Positions 1-11,067 of a stretch of DNA of 64,000 nt are shown here, piece by piece. The stretch is from Cryptomeria japonica (lineage: Eukaryota > Streptophyta > Pinopsida > Cupressales > Cupressaceae). Position 1 is the first letter of the stretch, and each line of letters starts with the position of its first letter. The notes under the pieces are model-generated. The model did not search any database. It was given only the letters and a program-made list of their open reading frames with translations, and was not told the DNA's origin. The position numbers and the translations under genes are program-made. The stretch lies in NCBI RefSeq assembly GCF_030272615.1, contig NC_081405.1, forward strand, positions 469,828,008 to 469,892,007, in the 5' to 3' direction.

Positions 1-609
1 AATCTAGATATGGGTCAAGTCCTAAATATACAACCCCAACTTGACACATGAATCAATTAGGGTTAGGACCAAATGTTGAACTAGTAAAAGTAGGAGATGG
101 AAACATTCTACCAACATCATCAATGAATTTTCCACTAAATCTTGATTTAGGTCAATCAGCTCGAGGTCATGTAAAACAAGCATCATTATCAAAAATGGAA
201 TCATTTCTTCACCTAGATTTTGGTTTTGTTCAAACTAAATCACCTCAAATTTAAATATACAATCACACACATCATTAGATTCAGAGTCCTCATAGGAGAG
301 CCTTGATTGATGTTTCTCAGAAAGAAATATATAAGGCCATAAATGATCCTAGAATAACTAAAACTTTGGATCAATTAATCTTTAAAAATTCCATGTGATA
401 CTTTAGATTTTTTAAAGAGAAACTGGCATCAACTCCTAAATATCAAGCTTTACTAGATGAATCTAAGTCCCAACTCGGTATAAATGAACAAACACACCTT
501 GTCCCACAAAAAGTTCAAACAAACCCTATCTCACAACAAGAACAAATAGATTAATTCCCAAGGTCTCTTTTAGAACAAGAAACTTTAAAGGTAATATCAA
601 GGAAAACAC
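1..609 (+). pseudogene. Y1 gypsy gag, N-terminal part (interrupted by element A)
   Basis: Broken coding sequence read on the plus strand, with in-frame stops and frame changes. A 68-codon stretch at 48-254 is followed by a readable piece near 315-560 (KEIYKAINDPRITKTLDQL, then FKEKLASTPKYQALLDESK). The sequence stops at the LTR of element A and appears to resume at 7947, where similar glutamine- and serine-rich text leads into a recognisable Ty3/gypsy capsid domain near 9.3 kb. I therefore read it as the long N-terminal extension of the gag of the plus-strand gypsy Y1, whose 5' LTR would lie outside the window. No domain is recognised in this part; the assignment rests on position and strand. 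Confidence 0.45.
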
Positions 610-1721
610 TATTGGCATTTTGATGATGTTTTTATTGTCATTGATAGACACACACTTTCTTGATGTATGAGTTATGCTCAACCAATAATTGTTCCAAATG
701 GTATTGTGTATTATTGAATGTATAGTCTTTAGACTATCGGTATTTTGCAAAAGATGGTTTACTCATCACAGATTGATCAAGGATCTCAAGTGGCAGTTAA
801 CTTTTGATTGGAACTCTACGATCTTCTAGTCTTCATTTTTGACAACCGGTAATTGGTATATTGTATTACTCGGTATATATCTGTGATGAGTTACCAACCA
901 GTTTACTGTAATGTGTGATGAGTTATCATCCACCAACACTTTGGCGATATGTTTGTGTCATGTTACCAAATGTATCTAGATGCTTTTTACCTAGGAACTT
1001 GTAGCCGAATTCTATTGGACCGAGATGAAATTAGATTCCTTTATAAGGACATCATGTCTAGAGTTTGCGTATGTGAGATATAGAATAGAAAAGGCTATAT
1101 GCAATCATTGAAGAGAAGATTAGGTCTGTGGGAAGAGATAGAGTGTGGAGATATTGAAGACTGTAGTAATGCTGAAATGCATTAACAATGAGCTATCAAG
1201 GATCTAATTAAGCATACTATGCTAGCATCTAGATCATTCACTTGTTGATTACTCACATCTTCGACAAGTCTGAAACCCTTAACCGGGTAGGCCTAGCAAA
1301 GCCTTTGTAAATCCTCTAACAAGGTAGTTCACAACTATGGATCTAAAATCCTTTAACAAGGTAGTCTTTAATAGGACTTATCTCCTAATAGAGATCTAGA
1401 TTCCTAACAGGATCTGTTATGGTGAAGAACATTGTATGACCTTAACCGATTTGACCTTAACCGGCCTGGTTACTATTCTGCAGATAGTTACTTGTGAGTT
1501 TCTGCTGACTGTGGTTTTTCCCATTTGGGTTTCCACGTCAAATATCTTGTGTTATGGTGATTGTTCTTTTGTGGGTGAATGCTTTATTTTCTATTTGGTT
1601 TGCACTTATATTAACCAGTTTATTAGTGAATCTGTTTCACCGGTTATTTGCTAAATTGTTTAAAAGATTGATTACAGTACTTTTTGGTATACTAATTCAC
1701 CCCCCCTCTTAGTATTCATCA
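610..1721 (+). repeat. 5' LTR of element A
   Basis: It begins TATTGGCATTTTGATGATG, where the other copy has TGTTGGCATTTTGATGATG, and ends in a C-rich stretch followed by CTCTTAGTATTCATCA. It matches 6817-7946 along its whole length with many point differences, so the element is old. A degenerate run of TAACAAGGT-type motifs lies at about 1276-1410. Confidence 0.85.
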
Positions 1722-1722
1722 A

Positions 1723-1740
1723 TTGATATCAGAGCCAACC
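1723..1740 (+). other. Primer binding site of element A
   Basis: TTGATATCAGAGCCAA starts directly after the 5' LTR. It differs by one base from the TGGTATCAGAGC type that pairs with the 3' end of initiator tRNA-Met, the usual primer of plant Copia elements. Confidence 0.75.
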
Positions 1741-1807
1741 TTTCTATAAGTCTAACCACTTGGAATGAGATATGGGGGAATATAGTGTGAGGTAACTTAC
1801 TCATCAT

Positions 1808-2777
1808 CTCACTCAGACTGAGAGAGCCTATGATGAACTCAAAGTCAAGTATAAAGCCTCTTTGGCCAAGAGAAGAGAGCATGCTGAGAAACTAATGGAA
1901 CTCACTAAAAATAGCTCTTCTGATGAAGCAGACATGGATGCCTTAGTTGAAGAAGTTGAAAAATTGAATGAATCTAAAGCCAACTTGAGAAGAGAGTTGG
2001 AAGGACTGACTATCAGAATGTGCCAAGAGAGTAAACTGGAAAAAGAAGAAATGCAAGGTGAACTAAACATGGCTATTTCTGAGAATGCAACCTTGATGGA
2101 ATCCAATGCTTCTATTTCCAAGGAACTTACTGAGTCAAAGGAAATACTTGCCAAATTCAATCACAGTACTGCTAAGCTAGAGCAAAAGCTAGAATCAACA
2201 AAGCCAGTAAAGAATACCACTGGACTTGGTTTCTCTGGGTATCAAGAAGGTGAGACCTCTGGAACAAAAGCTAAAGCATCAAAGAAGCAACCGACATCCA
2301 AGGATAAAGGTAAGTAAAAATTTAAAACATGTTTTCTTTAATTGTCTCAAAGAAGGACATACTGCCAATGTGTGTAGAACCAAGGCCTACAACAATTTTC
2401 CTTATTTTCAAAACAATATGCCTAGATCCAATAGATTCAATGGAAACTGTTATGCATGCAACAAGTTTGGGCATAGAGCATTTGAATGCAGGTCAGTTTT
2501 GCACAACATTGAGAGATATCCTCCAAGGACTCAAGGAGTTATTCTAGAACTTCTTGTGAACCAAAATCCCAACCGATACAATACCTATATTCATTGGTCA
2601 GACGGTTATCAAGTGACAACTAGTTGGAGAGAAACTTGTTTGATCTATCGTGGTAGCGGTCACATTGCTGCAACATGCAGAAGGCAAAATGGAAGTATGA
2701 ATGACGGACCATGGAGAACACCTAGAATGGTATGCTATCATTGCAAAAAACCAGGACACACTGCCAGAACTTGCTGA
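1808..2777 (+). pseudogene. Element A gag remnant: coiled coil plus zinc knuckles
   Basis: The first frame (to 2317) is a long charged heptad-like region (DELKVKYKASLAKRREHAEK onward) expected to form a coiled coil, ending in GLGFSGYQEGETSGT. The frame then shifts by +1 at about 2230-2310 and continues into zinc knuckles: a damaged one near 2328-2372 with its first Cys lost, an intact CX2CX4HX4C (CYACNKFGHRAFEC) near 2449-2490, a degraded one near 2637-2678, and CYHCKKPGHTARTC near 2731-2772. No UBN2-type capsid domain precedes the coiled coil. Element B has the same arrangement, including the short GIGFQVGESSGT linker. It would bind element RNA in the particle. It is not functional now: frameshift and no clear ATG. 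Confidence 0.75.
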
Positions 2778-3378
2778 CTGAGAAAGAACCTATCGGCTGA
2801 TATACCAATCACTCCAGAAGGGAAGATTGATGTTGAAACTATTTAGGTGGAAATGAATAAAACTTGGAAAAAGAAATCAGAAGAAGAGTCACAGGATGAA
2901 CCTGCTTCTTCACCTAGTGTGGAAGTCTCTAAATAGGCAAACTAAGCTTCAAAAAAGGTTAGGGGGAACATATCGGTGAAATATTTTGAACCCCTGGTTT
3001 ATATCGGTAAAGACCTTTATTGGTATATGTTACCTATCAGTTGACAAAAGATCTGAAGTGGTAAAAGGCAAAATTAGGGTTTGTACCCTAGCAGTGATGC
3101 ATTTATTATGGTCAGTGAGAGTTTGTTTAAAAGGTTTTTCATTGTCATTTTTCACTTATTTGTTTACGAAAGAAGAATCTTCAAGAGTAGAGCAACTAGA
3201 GAAATTTGTTTAGAATTTGGAGAATTCGTGTGTGAAATCTTGCAGTCATCTTCAAGCAATCAGTGAAGAACACTAAGTGGTGAACTAGCAACTGAAGTGG
3301 TGAACTGTGCGTGATATTGGAAAACCTAAATTTTAGATTGTGAAGGTATTTTCCAAAATTCTTTCTTATCATTTGGTT

Positions 3379-6300
3379 ATGGCTTCTACATTGCATTCTA
3401 GTTCTAGTGCTCCTGAAGATACACCTAAGTTTCTTCAAAAGAAAATGAGATACAATGCCCTATCTCAAATTCCTGCCAGAGTTATTATGGAGGAAGATAT
3501 TTTAGGGTATATAGATTGTAAGTTGGAAGACCTAGGATCCCTAGTATTTCATTCCCAACTAAGTTTGTTATGTGGAGATGACAAGAAGATCAAACCAGAG
3601 TATAGCATCCTTGAGAAGATGAAATTACACAATGCAGTATACTTTCTGGAAGAATTTACAGAAGAACATATTCACATTATCCTTATCAGAGTGCATGGTG
3701 ACAAAATGTATCTCGAGTGGACCCATGACATCACACCGGAAGTGGTTCATGCCATCACCAGATTCTGCAATGTTGGAGAAGTACCAGGTCTATGGAAGGT
3801 CACCAAAACTAAAATGAAAGAGCTCACCAATTCTGTGAGTGACCAACGGGCAATGACCGTCAACACCATTAAAGATGATCTAGTAAAATATGCTTGCATG
3901 GTGATTGGTTATAGGATATTTTATGCTAGTAGAATGAATTTTGTCCCTGCTACTGTGTTGAATGCTGCTTACAGGGTGATCAAGGATGATACTAAATTTG
4001 ACCTATGTACCTGTTTACAAAAGCAATTGTTGGTGAATTTGAAATCCATCAAACAGGATAAATCACTGAGGTTCAAGTTTGGCCAATTTCTAGTCGACCT
4101 ATTCTTCTATTTTCAAGGTTATTTCCCTGGAGTAGGTGATGTTCAATGATCTACTGACCTACCAGTTTCCAGATAGATTAAGGAGAGTCTACAAGTAGTA
4201 GGAACTACATATCCTGAGGTTCTAAATAAGTATTTTGATGAATTCAAATGAAAGATGAGCTAGATAATTAGGATATCTGGTGATATAGTGAAGAAGTATG
4301 AAGATGACATCTGCTTCACAATAAGGACATATGACTGTGGAACCTAGAAAGGAAGTAGTTGTCCCTATGCGGTATGAAGTGGTGAATGACATATTGATCA
4401 GGTATGCCTCTACCCTACTTGTCTCACCACTGGATGCAAAGAAGAAAAGAACCAGTACCTACTTGGAGAGGGTCTCACCGATTGAGGAACTGAAGTAGAA
4501 AAAGGGCAAATCAGTGCCATTAGTATCTGTACCGGTTACATCTGCCAGTTCGAAAGTGAGCAAGCAGTCACCAGCCAAAAAGAAACCTGAGATTATTCCG
4601 GCAAAAGTATTCGAGAGGGAGCAGAAAACCAGGAATCACTCACTTGATTCAGAGGACACAAAACCAGAGATTCAAATAAAGAAGACAAGGAAAACAAGCA
4701 AAAAGATGAAGTCTACCTATAATGTACCAACAACTTCTGCACTGGTAAATATAGATATTACCTCTTATAAACCAATGACACATTATTAGAGGACAATAAA
4801 GAATATTAGGATGAAAGTGCTTGATGACTTAAAGGAATATTTTGATGACTTTAATGATAGTGAGAAAGAGGAGGTAGAACAGAAGGTAATCAAATATTTA
4901 TGTATTAATGATCAGTCGCGTTCTGAGATTAAATCTGTTACTCCAAATTCTTTGTATAATTCTTTGGATAATAAATGGTGCATTGCCATTGAAAGAGAAC
5001 AAGAGATCAAGGAGAAAAATTTTGCACAGTACTTTTCTGATGCTTCAAATTCTTAGTTATTTGAAATTATGGATAAGAACAATGACATCTTCTTTATGAG
5101 AAGGAGGTGACTCAGGTTACTAGAAGGTAAAACTTCTAAAGTAGAAAAGGATATACACATACATGTTAAAGTTGTTGTCGAAATACACCAAGTATCTGAA
5201 GCCACTAGGAAGGCTAATCAAGAACCTGACCTATCCTCAGGCAAACCGGATGAGGTATTTGACAGAAAAGGTGAAAGAGTGACAGAACAAATTGACCCTA
5301 TTTATGTTGATACATTAGATAATAAGGATGTCACTCCTAACAAAGAAAAAGATGAGAAAGAGAAATAGGACAAAGAGAAAGCAGAGAAAGAACAAGAGGA
5401 AAAAGCAAGGCAAGAAGAAAACAAGAGAAAAGGGGAAAAGAAAAAGTGAGAAGAAGATAAGAGAAAAGAAGAAGAGAAGAAAAGAGAAGAAGAAAAGAGA
5501 AAGGAATAAGAAAGGAAGAAAGAGGAAGAGAAGAAAAAGTAGGAAGAGGATAAGAAGAAGGAAGAAATGGAGAAGAGACAAGAAGAGGAGAAAAAGAAAG
5601 AGAAAGAAAAAGAAAAGAAAAGAGTGGAAGAGAAGGAAGTAGAGAAGAGAAAACAAGCGGAGATCAAGACCAAAGAAGGAGGGTAGACTCCTAAGGAAAC
5701 CGGTGATCAAACCAAGCAGGTTGATTCTACCAGTCCTATTGATCTAACTCTTGCATGTCTGACTCAATCAGTAGATGAGTCTGAGCTACTTTGAGGCATC
5801 AAACTTGCACAGGAGAGACTGGAAGAATTGCGGAGGAAGAAAGAATAGGATGTCATACAAATTGCAGTTGACACCCTTACCAGTCTAATTCTCAATACTA
5901 ACCTCCCCAATACTGACTCCTCTCTATCTAAGCTCAAACTTCTTTGTATCGTAGTAGAGGACCAGGTACAATGCTTGGAAGATGTTTCTCAAGCAACTAT
6001 AAGAAAGAACCATGAAAAGGCACTCAATATTACCTTAGTCAAGAAAATGAATGAACTCGGGACACAACTACTGAAGCAATAGAATAATATCAGTTTTGCT
6101 ATGGGTGAGGGTAAATTACTTTTGAGTAAAATCTGCCAACCCCATCTATTTTGTGAAGATGTGCTCAAACAAAAAGCTCAACTCCAATCAGAGTTACAGG
6201 AATATATCAGCAACTTCAAGATGCCCTATGATTTATTCCTTGCCTATGGACAAACTATTCATCATTTTCAGCATCAGACTGCCAAGATGGACCTAGAGAT

Positions 6301-6565
6301 CAGCAATTGGACTCAAGATTTGCAGGATCTTCAACTGCTCCTATTACCTAAATTGCAGGTTCTTCAGAGATGTTTTCTCAACATGGAAGCCATCACGGTA
6401 ACTCTAGAGATGAGTACCATCGATGCAATGGAAGAATTGGCATTCCAGATGAATACTAAAAGTGAGGTTGCTACCTCATTACTTGAGTCATGGACATTGG
6501 ACATGAAGATTTTTGTGCAGAACTTTAAATCTATTTTTGAGAAATTCTATTCCTTATTGTCATGA
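3379..6565 (+). pseudogene. Element A ORF2: about 1060-codon protein of unknown function
   Basis: This ORF occupies the space where pol should be. The ATG at 3379 (MASTLHSSS) is chosen because the related ORF in element B also begins MAST. The frame is open to 4149, shifts once by +1 before 4514, and then stays in one frame to the stop at 6565, with scattered nonsense codons. Readable blocks: residues 1-255 (ALSQIPARVIMEEDILGYID, RVHGDKMYLEW, LRFKFGQFLVDLF); KKYEDDICFTI; a 60-residue block at 4850-5050 (SEKEEVEQKVIKYL); a Lys/Glu tract at 5339-5690; and a C-terminal helical part at 6101-6565. All but the Lys/Glu tract have counterparts in element B. I see no catalytic motif of PR, INT, RT or RH. 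A structural, env-like or regulatory role is possible but unproven. Confidence 0.7.
5339..5690 (+). repeat. Lys/Glu/Arg-rich purine tract within ORF2 of element A
   Basis: About 350 bp of almost pure A and G, encoding KEK/EEK/KRE repeats in the ORF2 frame, broken by a few TAG codons. The composition suits a charged single alpha helix or coiled coil. Element B has no comparable expansion, so the tract grew in the A lineage. Long open frames on the opposite strand here (Phe/Ser/Leu only) are by-products of the composition. Confidence 0.7.
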
Positions 6566-6624
6566 ACATCTACTCTGTGTTATTTTATAAAAAGGTTACT
6601 TTGCATTACTTTGTAATTGTTGGC

Positions 6625-6816
6625 AAAGGGGGAGTAGTGTACATACATTAAAATTTTGGTGAATGTTTATGCACTTACTTGTAATTTTTGCAAAGGGGGT
6701 AGTGTATATGCTTAGGGGGAGCAATTTTGATTGTAGCATCTTTTGTATTATTGTTGTAAAAACACTTAGATGTCAAAATTTTCCTAAGTGTTGCCATCAA
6801 TGCCAAAGGGGGATAT
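6625..6816 (+). other. Multiple polypurine tracts before the 3' LTR of element A
   Basis: CAAAGGGGGAG occurs near 6625, CAAAGGGGGTAG near 6690, TTAGGGGGAGC near 6712, and CCAAAGGGGGATAT directly before the 3' LTR. The last is the likely plus-strand primer. Several such copies in a row are a known mark of Sireviruses. Confidence 0.75.
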
Positions 6817-7946
6817 TGTTGGCATTTTGATGATGTTTTGATTGTCATTGATGGACACACTTTCTTGATGTATGAGTTATGCTCAACCGGTAATTGTTCC
6901 AATAGGTATTGTGTATTACTGAATGTATAGTCTTTAGACTATTTGTATTTTGCAGAAGATGGTTTACCGATCACAGATTGATCAAGGATCTCAAGCAGTA
7001 CGAAGGACCCAAGCAGTAGTTAACTTTTGATCGGAACTCTATGATCTTCCAGTCTTCATTTTTGACAACCGGTAATCAGTATATTATGTTAACCGGTATA
7101 TATCTGTGATGAGTTACCAACCAGTATTACTGTAATGTGTGATGAGTTATCATCCACTGACACTTTGGAGATGTGTTTGTGTCATGTTACCAAATGTGTC
7201 TAGATGCACTGTACCTAGGAACTTCTAGTCTAATTCTATTGGACTGACATGAAATTAGATTCCTTTATAAGGACATCATGTCTAGAGTTTGTGTATGTGA
7301 GATATAGAATAGAAAAGGCTATGTGCGATCATTGAAGAGAAGATTAGGTTTGTGTGAAGAGATAGAGTGTGGATATATTGAAGACTGAAGTAATGCTAAA
7401 ATGCATTAACAATGAGTTGTCAAGGATCTAATTAAGCATACTATGCTAGGATCTAGATCATTCACTTGTTAATTACTCACATCTTCGACAAGTCTGAAAC
7501 CCTTATCCGAGTAGGCCCAACAAAACCTTTGTAAATCCTCTAACAAGGTGGTTCACAACTGTGGATTTGAAATCCTTTAACAAGGTAGTCTTTAACAAGA
7601 CTTATCTCTTAACAAAGATCTAGATTCCTAACAGGATCTATTCGAGTGAAAAATATTGTATGACCTTAACCAGTCTGACCTTAACTGGGTCTGGTTACTA
7701 TTCTGCAGATAGTTACTTGTGAGTTTCTAGTCACCATGGTTTTTCCCATTTGGGTTTCCACGTCAAATATCTTGTGTTATGGTGATTACGATTTTGTGGG
7801 TGAATGCTTTGTTTGCTATTTGGTTTGCACTTATCTTAACCAGTTTATTAGCAAATCTGTTGCATCGGTTATCTGCTAAACTATTTAAAAGATTGATTAC
7901 AGTATTTTTTGGTATACTAATTCACCCCCCCTCTTAGTATTCATCA
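6817..7946 (+). repeat. 3' LTR of element A
   Basis: It runs from TGTTGGCATTTTGATGATG to CTCTTAGTATTCATCA. It is the pair of 610-1721 and carries the same degenerate TAACAAGGT-type repeats (about 7498-7645). Confidence 0.85.
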
Positions 7947-10150
7947 AATGCCTCATAAGAAATTGACTTTGTAAATTCCCCCAAAATATTTATTTGAACA
8001 ATTCGATAACCCTTTGTTTAGTACAAGATCATCAATACCTCAAATAGACCTGTATATGGCATCGATATCAAAAATGACAACAAGAACATCAGAAAGCACA
8101 ATTCGACCCAAAACATAGAATCTTTCTCTAGTAGGTCAACAACAAATGGCCCAAGACATGTTTGTACATTTACCACAAGAATTCCATACATACCACCTAT
8201 GGACCAAAACATAAAAACACAACAAGGTGCTTCACTTTTGCAAGCAACTTCTTCAAAAACAGCCACAAATGTCTAATTAGGTCAAATACAAAAAAAATAA
8301 TGTAAATATAAACAAGCAATTATTACACCAAAAATTGATATGCCAACTTCCATATTACAAATTAATACCAACACACAACAAGGTCAATCAAGTAATGTCT
8401 TACCACAAATAGGCACAAAATTAATATCATAGACCAATCCTCCCAAGCAATGAAAATGAAAAACCTAAGTGCTCGATAACTTGCTTGGAAGAGTAGGCTA
8501 TTCATAACCAAACCTTCAAGAGAAACAAATTGCTACACAATTCCAACAACAAACACATCCAACGATGCAAAAAATAAATCAATATCAACCACAACAACAA
8601 CCAGTTTATCAACATGTTGAACCAATACAACAAATAACTGAAAAACAACCCATCGATCGATAATATCAACGAGACCCATAATTTCAACAAGCACAACAAT
8701 AATATGTACCACAATACCAACAACAATATGCACCACAATACCAACAACAGAGGCAACAAATTCCCCAATTCCAACAATAAGTTGTTCAACCAAGTGCACA
8801 ATAACAAATGAATACACATTAGCAACTGACAACATAGTTGCAACAACATGGGTGACAACAACATCGTCCTCTGCCAATAATGCAAGTCCAACAACCGATC
8901 CAACAAGGAACACAATTTCAACCCCAAATATAAAATAATGTTCAATATCAATGACCAAGTTGGACCATAGTGTATTATCAACAATTGCAACAAACAAACC
9001 AATATCAAGACACTACAACAACACAATATGGAGATCTATACCAAGACATATCAACAGTGAGTACCCCATGATCAATAATACCTAAATATAAAGAATAATA
9101 CCCATTTGGGGGTACAATATATTGACAATAAGGTCATCAAGGTGTGAATGAAGAACCTCCAAGATAAGGACCTTCAAATTTGATGACCCAATAGATTGAA
9201 AAACTATCAAAACAAGGTTAAGTGTTGGAACTAAAGGGATCAAAAGTAGTTATACACCACAAGATCTATGTCCTAATCCCTTTGAAAAAAGTTTGTATAT
9301 GGCTCCTTTCCCTTAAAAGTTCAATGTGCCAAAGTTTGATAAATATAGAGGAAAAGGATACCCCAAGGATTATATCAGGGAATTTTTTGCATCCTGCATG
9401 GATGTTCATTATGATGATACATATCTAATGAATCTTTTCCCTCAAAGTTTATTAGGGAAAGTGATGGATTGGTATGCATGATTACCTGGAAACATAAAGT
9501 CATGGAATGAACTAGTTAAAAAGATCATTTGTCACTTTGCCTTCAACATTGATAATGAAGTCACCATGATAGATCTTTGTACCACTAAACAAAAGATAAG
9601 GAATTCCTTCATAACATTCTTACAATGACAATGTAACTTAGCTATCCGATGTCCATTTGATATACCTAAAGAAAAGTAAGTGAAAAAATATAGTAACAAA
9701 ACTGATGTATGATTTGAAAATTAAAAGTCCTAACACAATTGATAAACTCATTAAGAAAGTGACAAACATCAAAAAGGCTCTTATCCAAATGGGGATTCTT
9801 AATATTTCCAAAGATAATAATAGAAATCTTAACAATTCAAATGATAAAAGTAATTTCTTGTCTTGAAACAAGAATGTCACCAATGATGGAGTTGTAGATG
9901 CAAGGATATTTAACAATGCGTACACTATGTGCCATTTCAATAGCCAGTTCAACAAAAAAATCAATCAACAAATAAGATACAACAAAACCAACAATGTAAA
10001 CCTTCTAGAACTAGAGACAAACCTCCTAGAAAATTTACACCATTAAGGGAGCACATTGAATCTGTGTTGAAACAACTACTTCAGCCAAATCTTGTTCAAC
10101 TACCCAGAATAAGAAACAAACCTATAGTCAAACCAAGGTGGTTGAACGGT
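7947..10150 (+). pseudogene. Y1 gypsy gag: Gln-rich N-terminus and capsid domain
   Basis: It continues the gag interrupted at 609. Between about 8520 and 8800 the plus strand encodes a Gln-rich run (YQPQQQPVYQHVEPIQQ, then several QYQQQ units), damaged by stops. From about 9310 to 9670 a Ty3/gypsy capsid domain is readable: KFDKYRGKGYPKDYIREFFA, then MNLFPQSLLGKVMDWY and SWNELVKKIICHFAFN. Spacing and order fit the plant retrotransposon gag family. Stops such as TGA inside WYA.LPG and frame changes show it is dead. The long N-terminal extension resembles Tat/Ogre-type elements. Minus-strand open frames at 8502-9026 are shadows of the CAA repeats. Confidence 0.7.
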
Positions 10151-11067
10151 AGTTAATATTGTGAAAATCATCATACAAAAGACAAAAAAACTCCTTCTTA
10201 TTACCAATTAAAACACCTTATACAAGATTTGGTTGACCAAAGATTAATTGAAATAGAACCTCTTGTAGAATCCTCTAACATGGATCATACTATATTCAAG
10301 ACTCCCCTACTTGATCATAGTAAGGGAAAAGCCTCCACTTGTAGTTCTAACCCCAAAGGAAATGTAAATTATACCAATAATTTCCATTATTACACAATAG
10401 ATTGTCTTTGAGTGTTAAATGATCATGTGTCCACCATAAATCTCAATGATCAAAATTCTCAATGTGCAATAACTACCCGATGATCAAAATAACTTTGCAA
10501 GGAGCTCCTCCTAAATCACAAGTAACTAGCCAATATAATCTCCTTGATCATTTAGGTAAGAAACCCACACAAATTCCTATTCTTGATTTATTGCACATAT
10601 CTCCTACACACAGAGTAGTCCTAGATAAAGTCTTACAAAAATCCACAGTTCCTATAGACAAACATATCAATTAATTTTAGGCTATGATAATTCATATTGC
10701 TCCTGCTCACCCTGTTACTTTTACCAAGAATGATGTCCCTCATGACAAACCTAACCATAATGATCCATTACATTTGGAAGTCTTTGTCCATAACTATAAA
10801 ATAAAATAAGTTTTGATAGATGGTGGAGCTAAATATTTTTAGTATGAGGGTTGTATACCTCTTGAATATTCTAAATATGACATAGATACTTCCAAGAAAA
10901 TAACAATAAAGGCCTATCATGATGCAGAACACATTTCCAAAGGAGTCAATGTATTACCTATTCGAGTTGGTCCCACCACTAAGAACATATCACTACAAGC
11001 CTTGGACCTAGATGTTCCTTATAACATGATTCTAGGTCATCCCTAGATACATGCAATGAAAGTGGTT
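10151..11067 (+). pseudogene. Y1 gypsy gag-pol junction and protease
   Basis: It begins with a gypsy-type Cys/His segment (YCENHHTKDKKTP) followed by LKHLIQDLVDQRLIEIE. An aspartic protease is readable at about 10760-11050: VLIDGGAKYF carries the active-site Asp (family consensus D-T/S/G-G-A), and near the end MILGHP is followed by a stop in place of Trp, then IHAMKVV. The sequence is cut at 11067 by solo LTR S1 and the same codon frame resumes at 12608-12613 (PSTYHQC). Several stops are present. Confidence 0.7.

Larger units (their letters stand above)
610..7946 (+). mobile_element. Element A: pol-less Sirevirus-like LTR retrotransposon
   Basis: It is bounded by two similar LTRs (610-1721 and 6817-7946), with a tRNA-Met type primer binding site after the first and polypurine tracts before the second. 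The interior holds a coiled-coil/zinc-knuckle gag remnant and one long ORF of unknown function (3379-6565). No protease, integrase, reverse transcriptase or RNase H motif is visible, so the element must depend on enzymes from a partner. The repeated AAAGGGGG tracts and PBS resemble Copia Sireviruses. Flanks aacac and aatgc match at only 3 of 5 positions, so no clean target duplication remains. It sits inside the gag of gypsy Y1. Confidence 0.85.

Noticed and set aside
1828-2160. Minus-strand 110-codon frame
   Set aside because: Antisense of the coiled-coil gag of element A; Ser/Leu composition mirrors Glu/Lys codons.
5302-5710. Long minus-strand open frames made of Phe, Ser and Leu
   Set aside because: They are the complement of the purine-rich Lys/Glu tract and have no protein-like composition.
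8502-9026. Two overlapping minus-strand frames of 154-174 codons, very rich in Leu and Val
   Set aside because: Shadows of the CAA/CAACAA Gln-coding repeats of the Y1 gag on the plus strand.
10229-10674. Two plus-strand frames of 60-70 codons as separate small genes
   Set aside because: They are pieces of the Y1 gag-protease linker in shifted frames.
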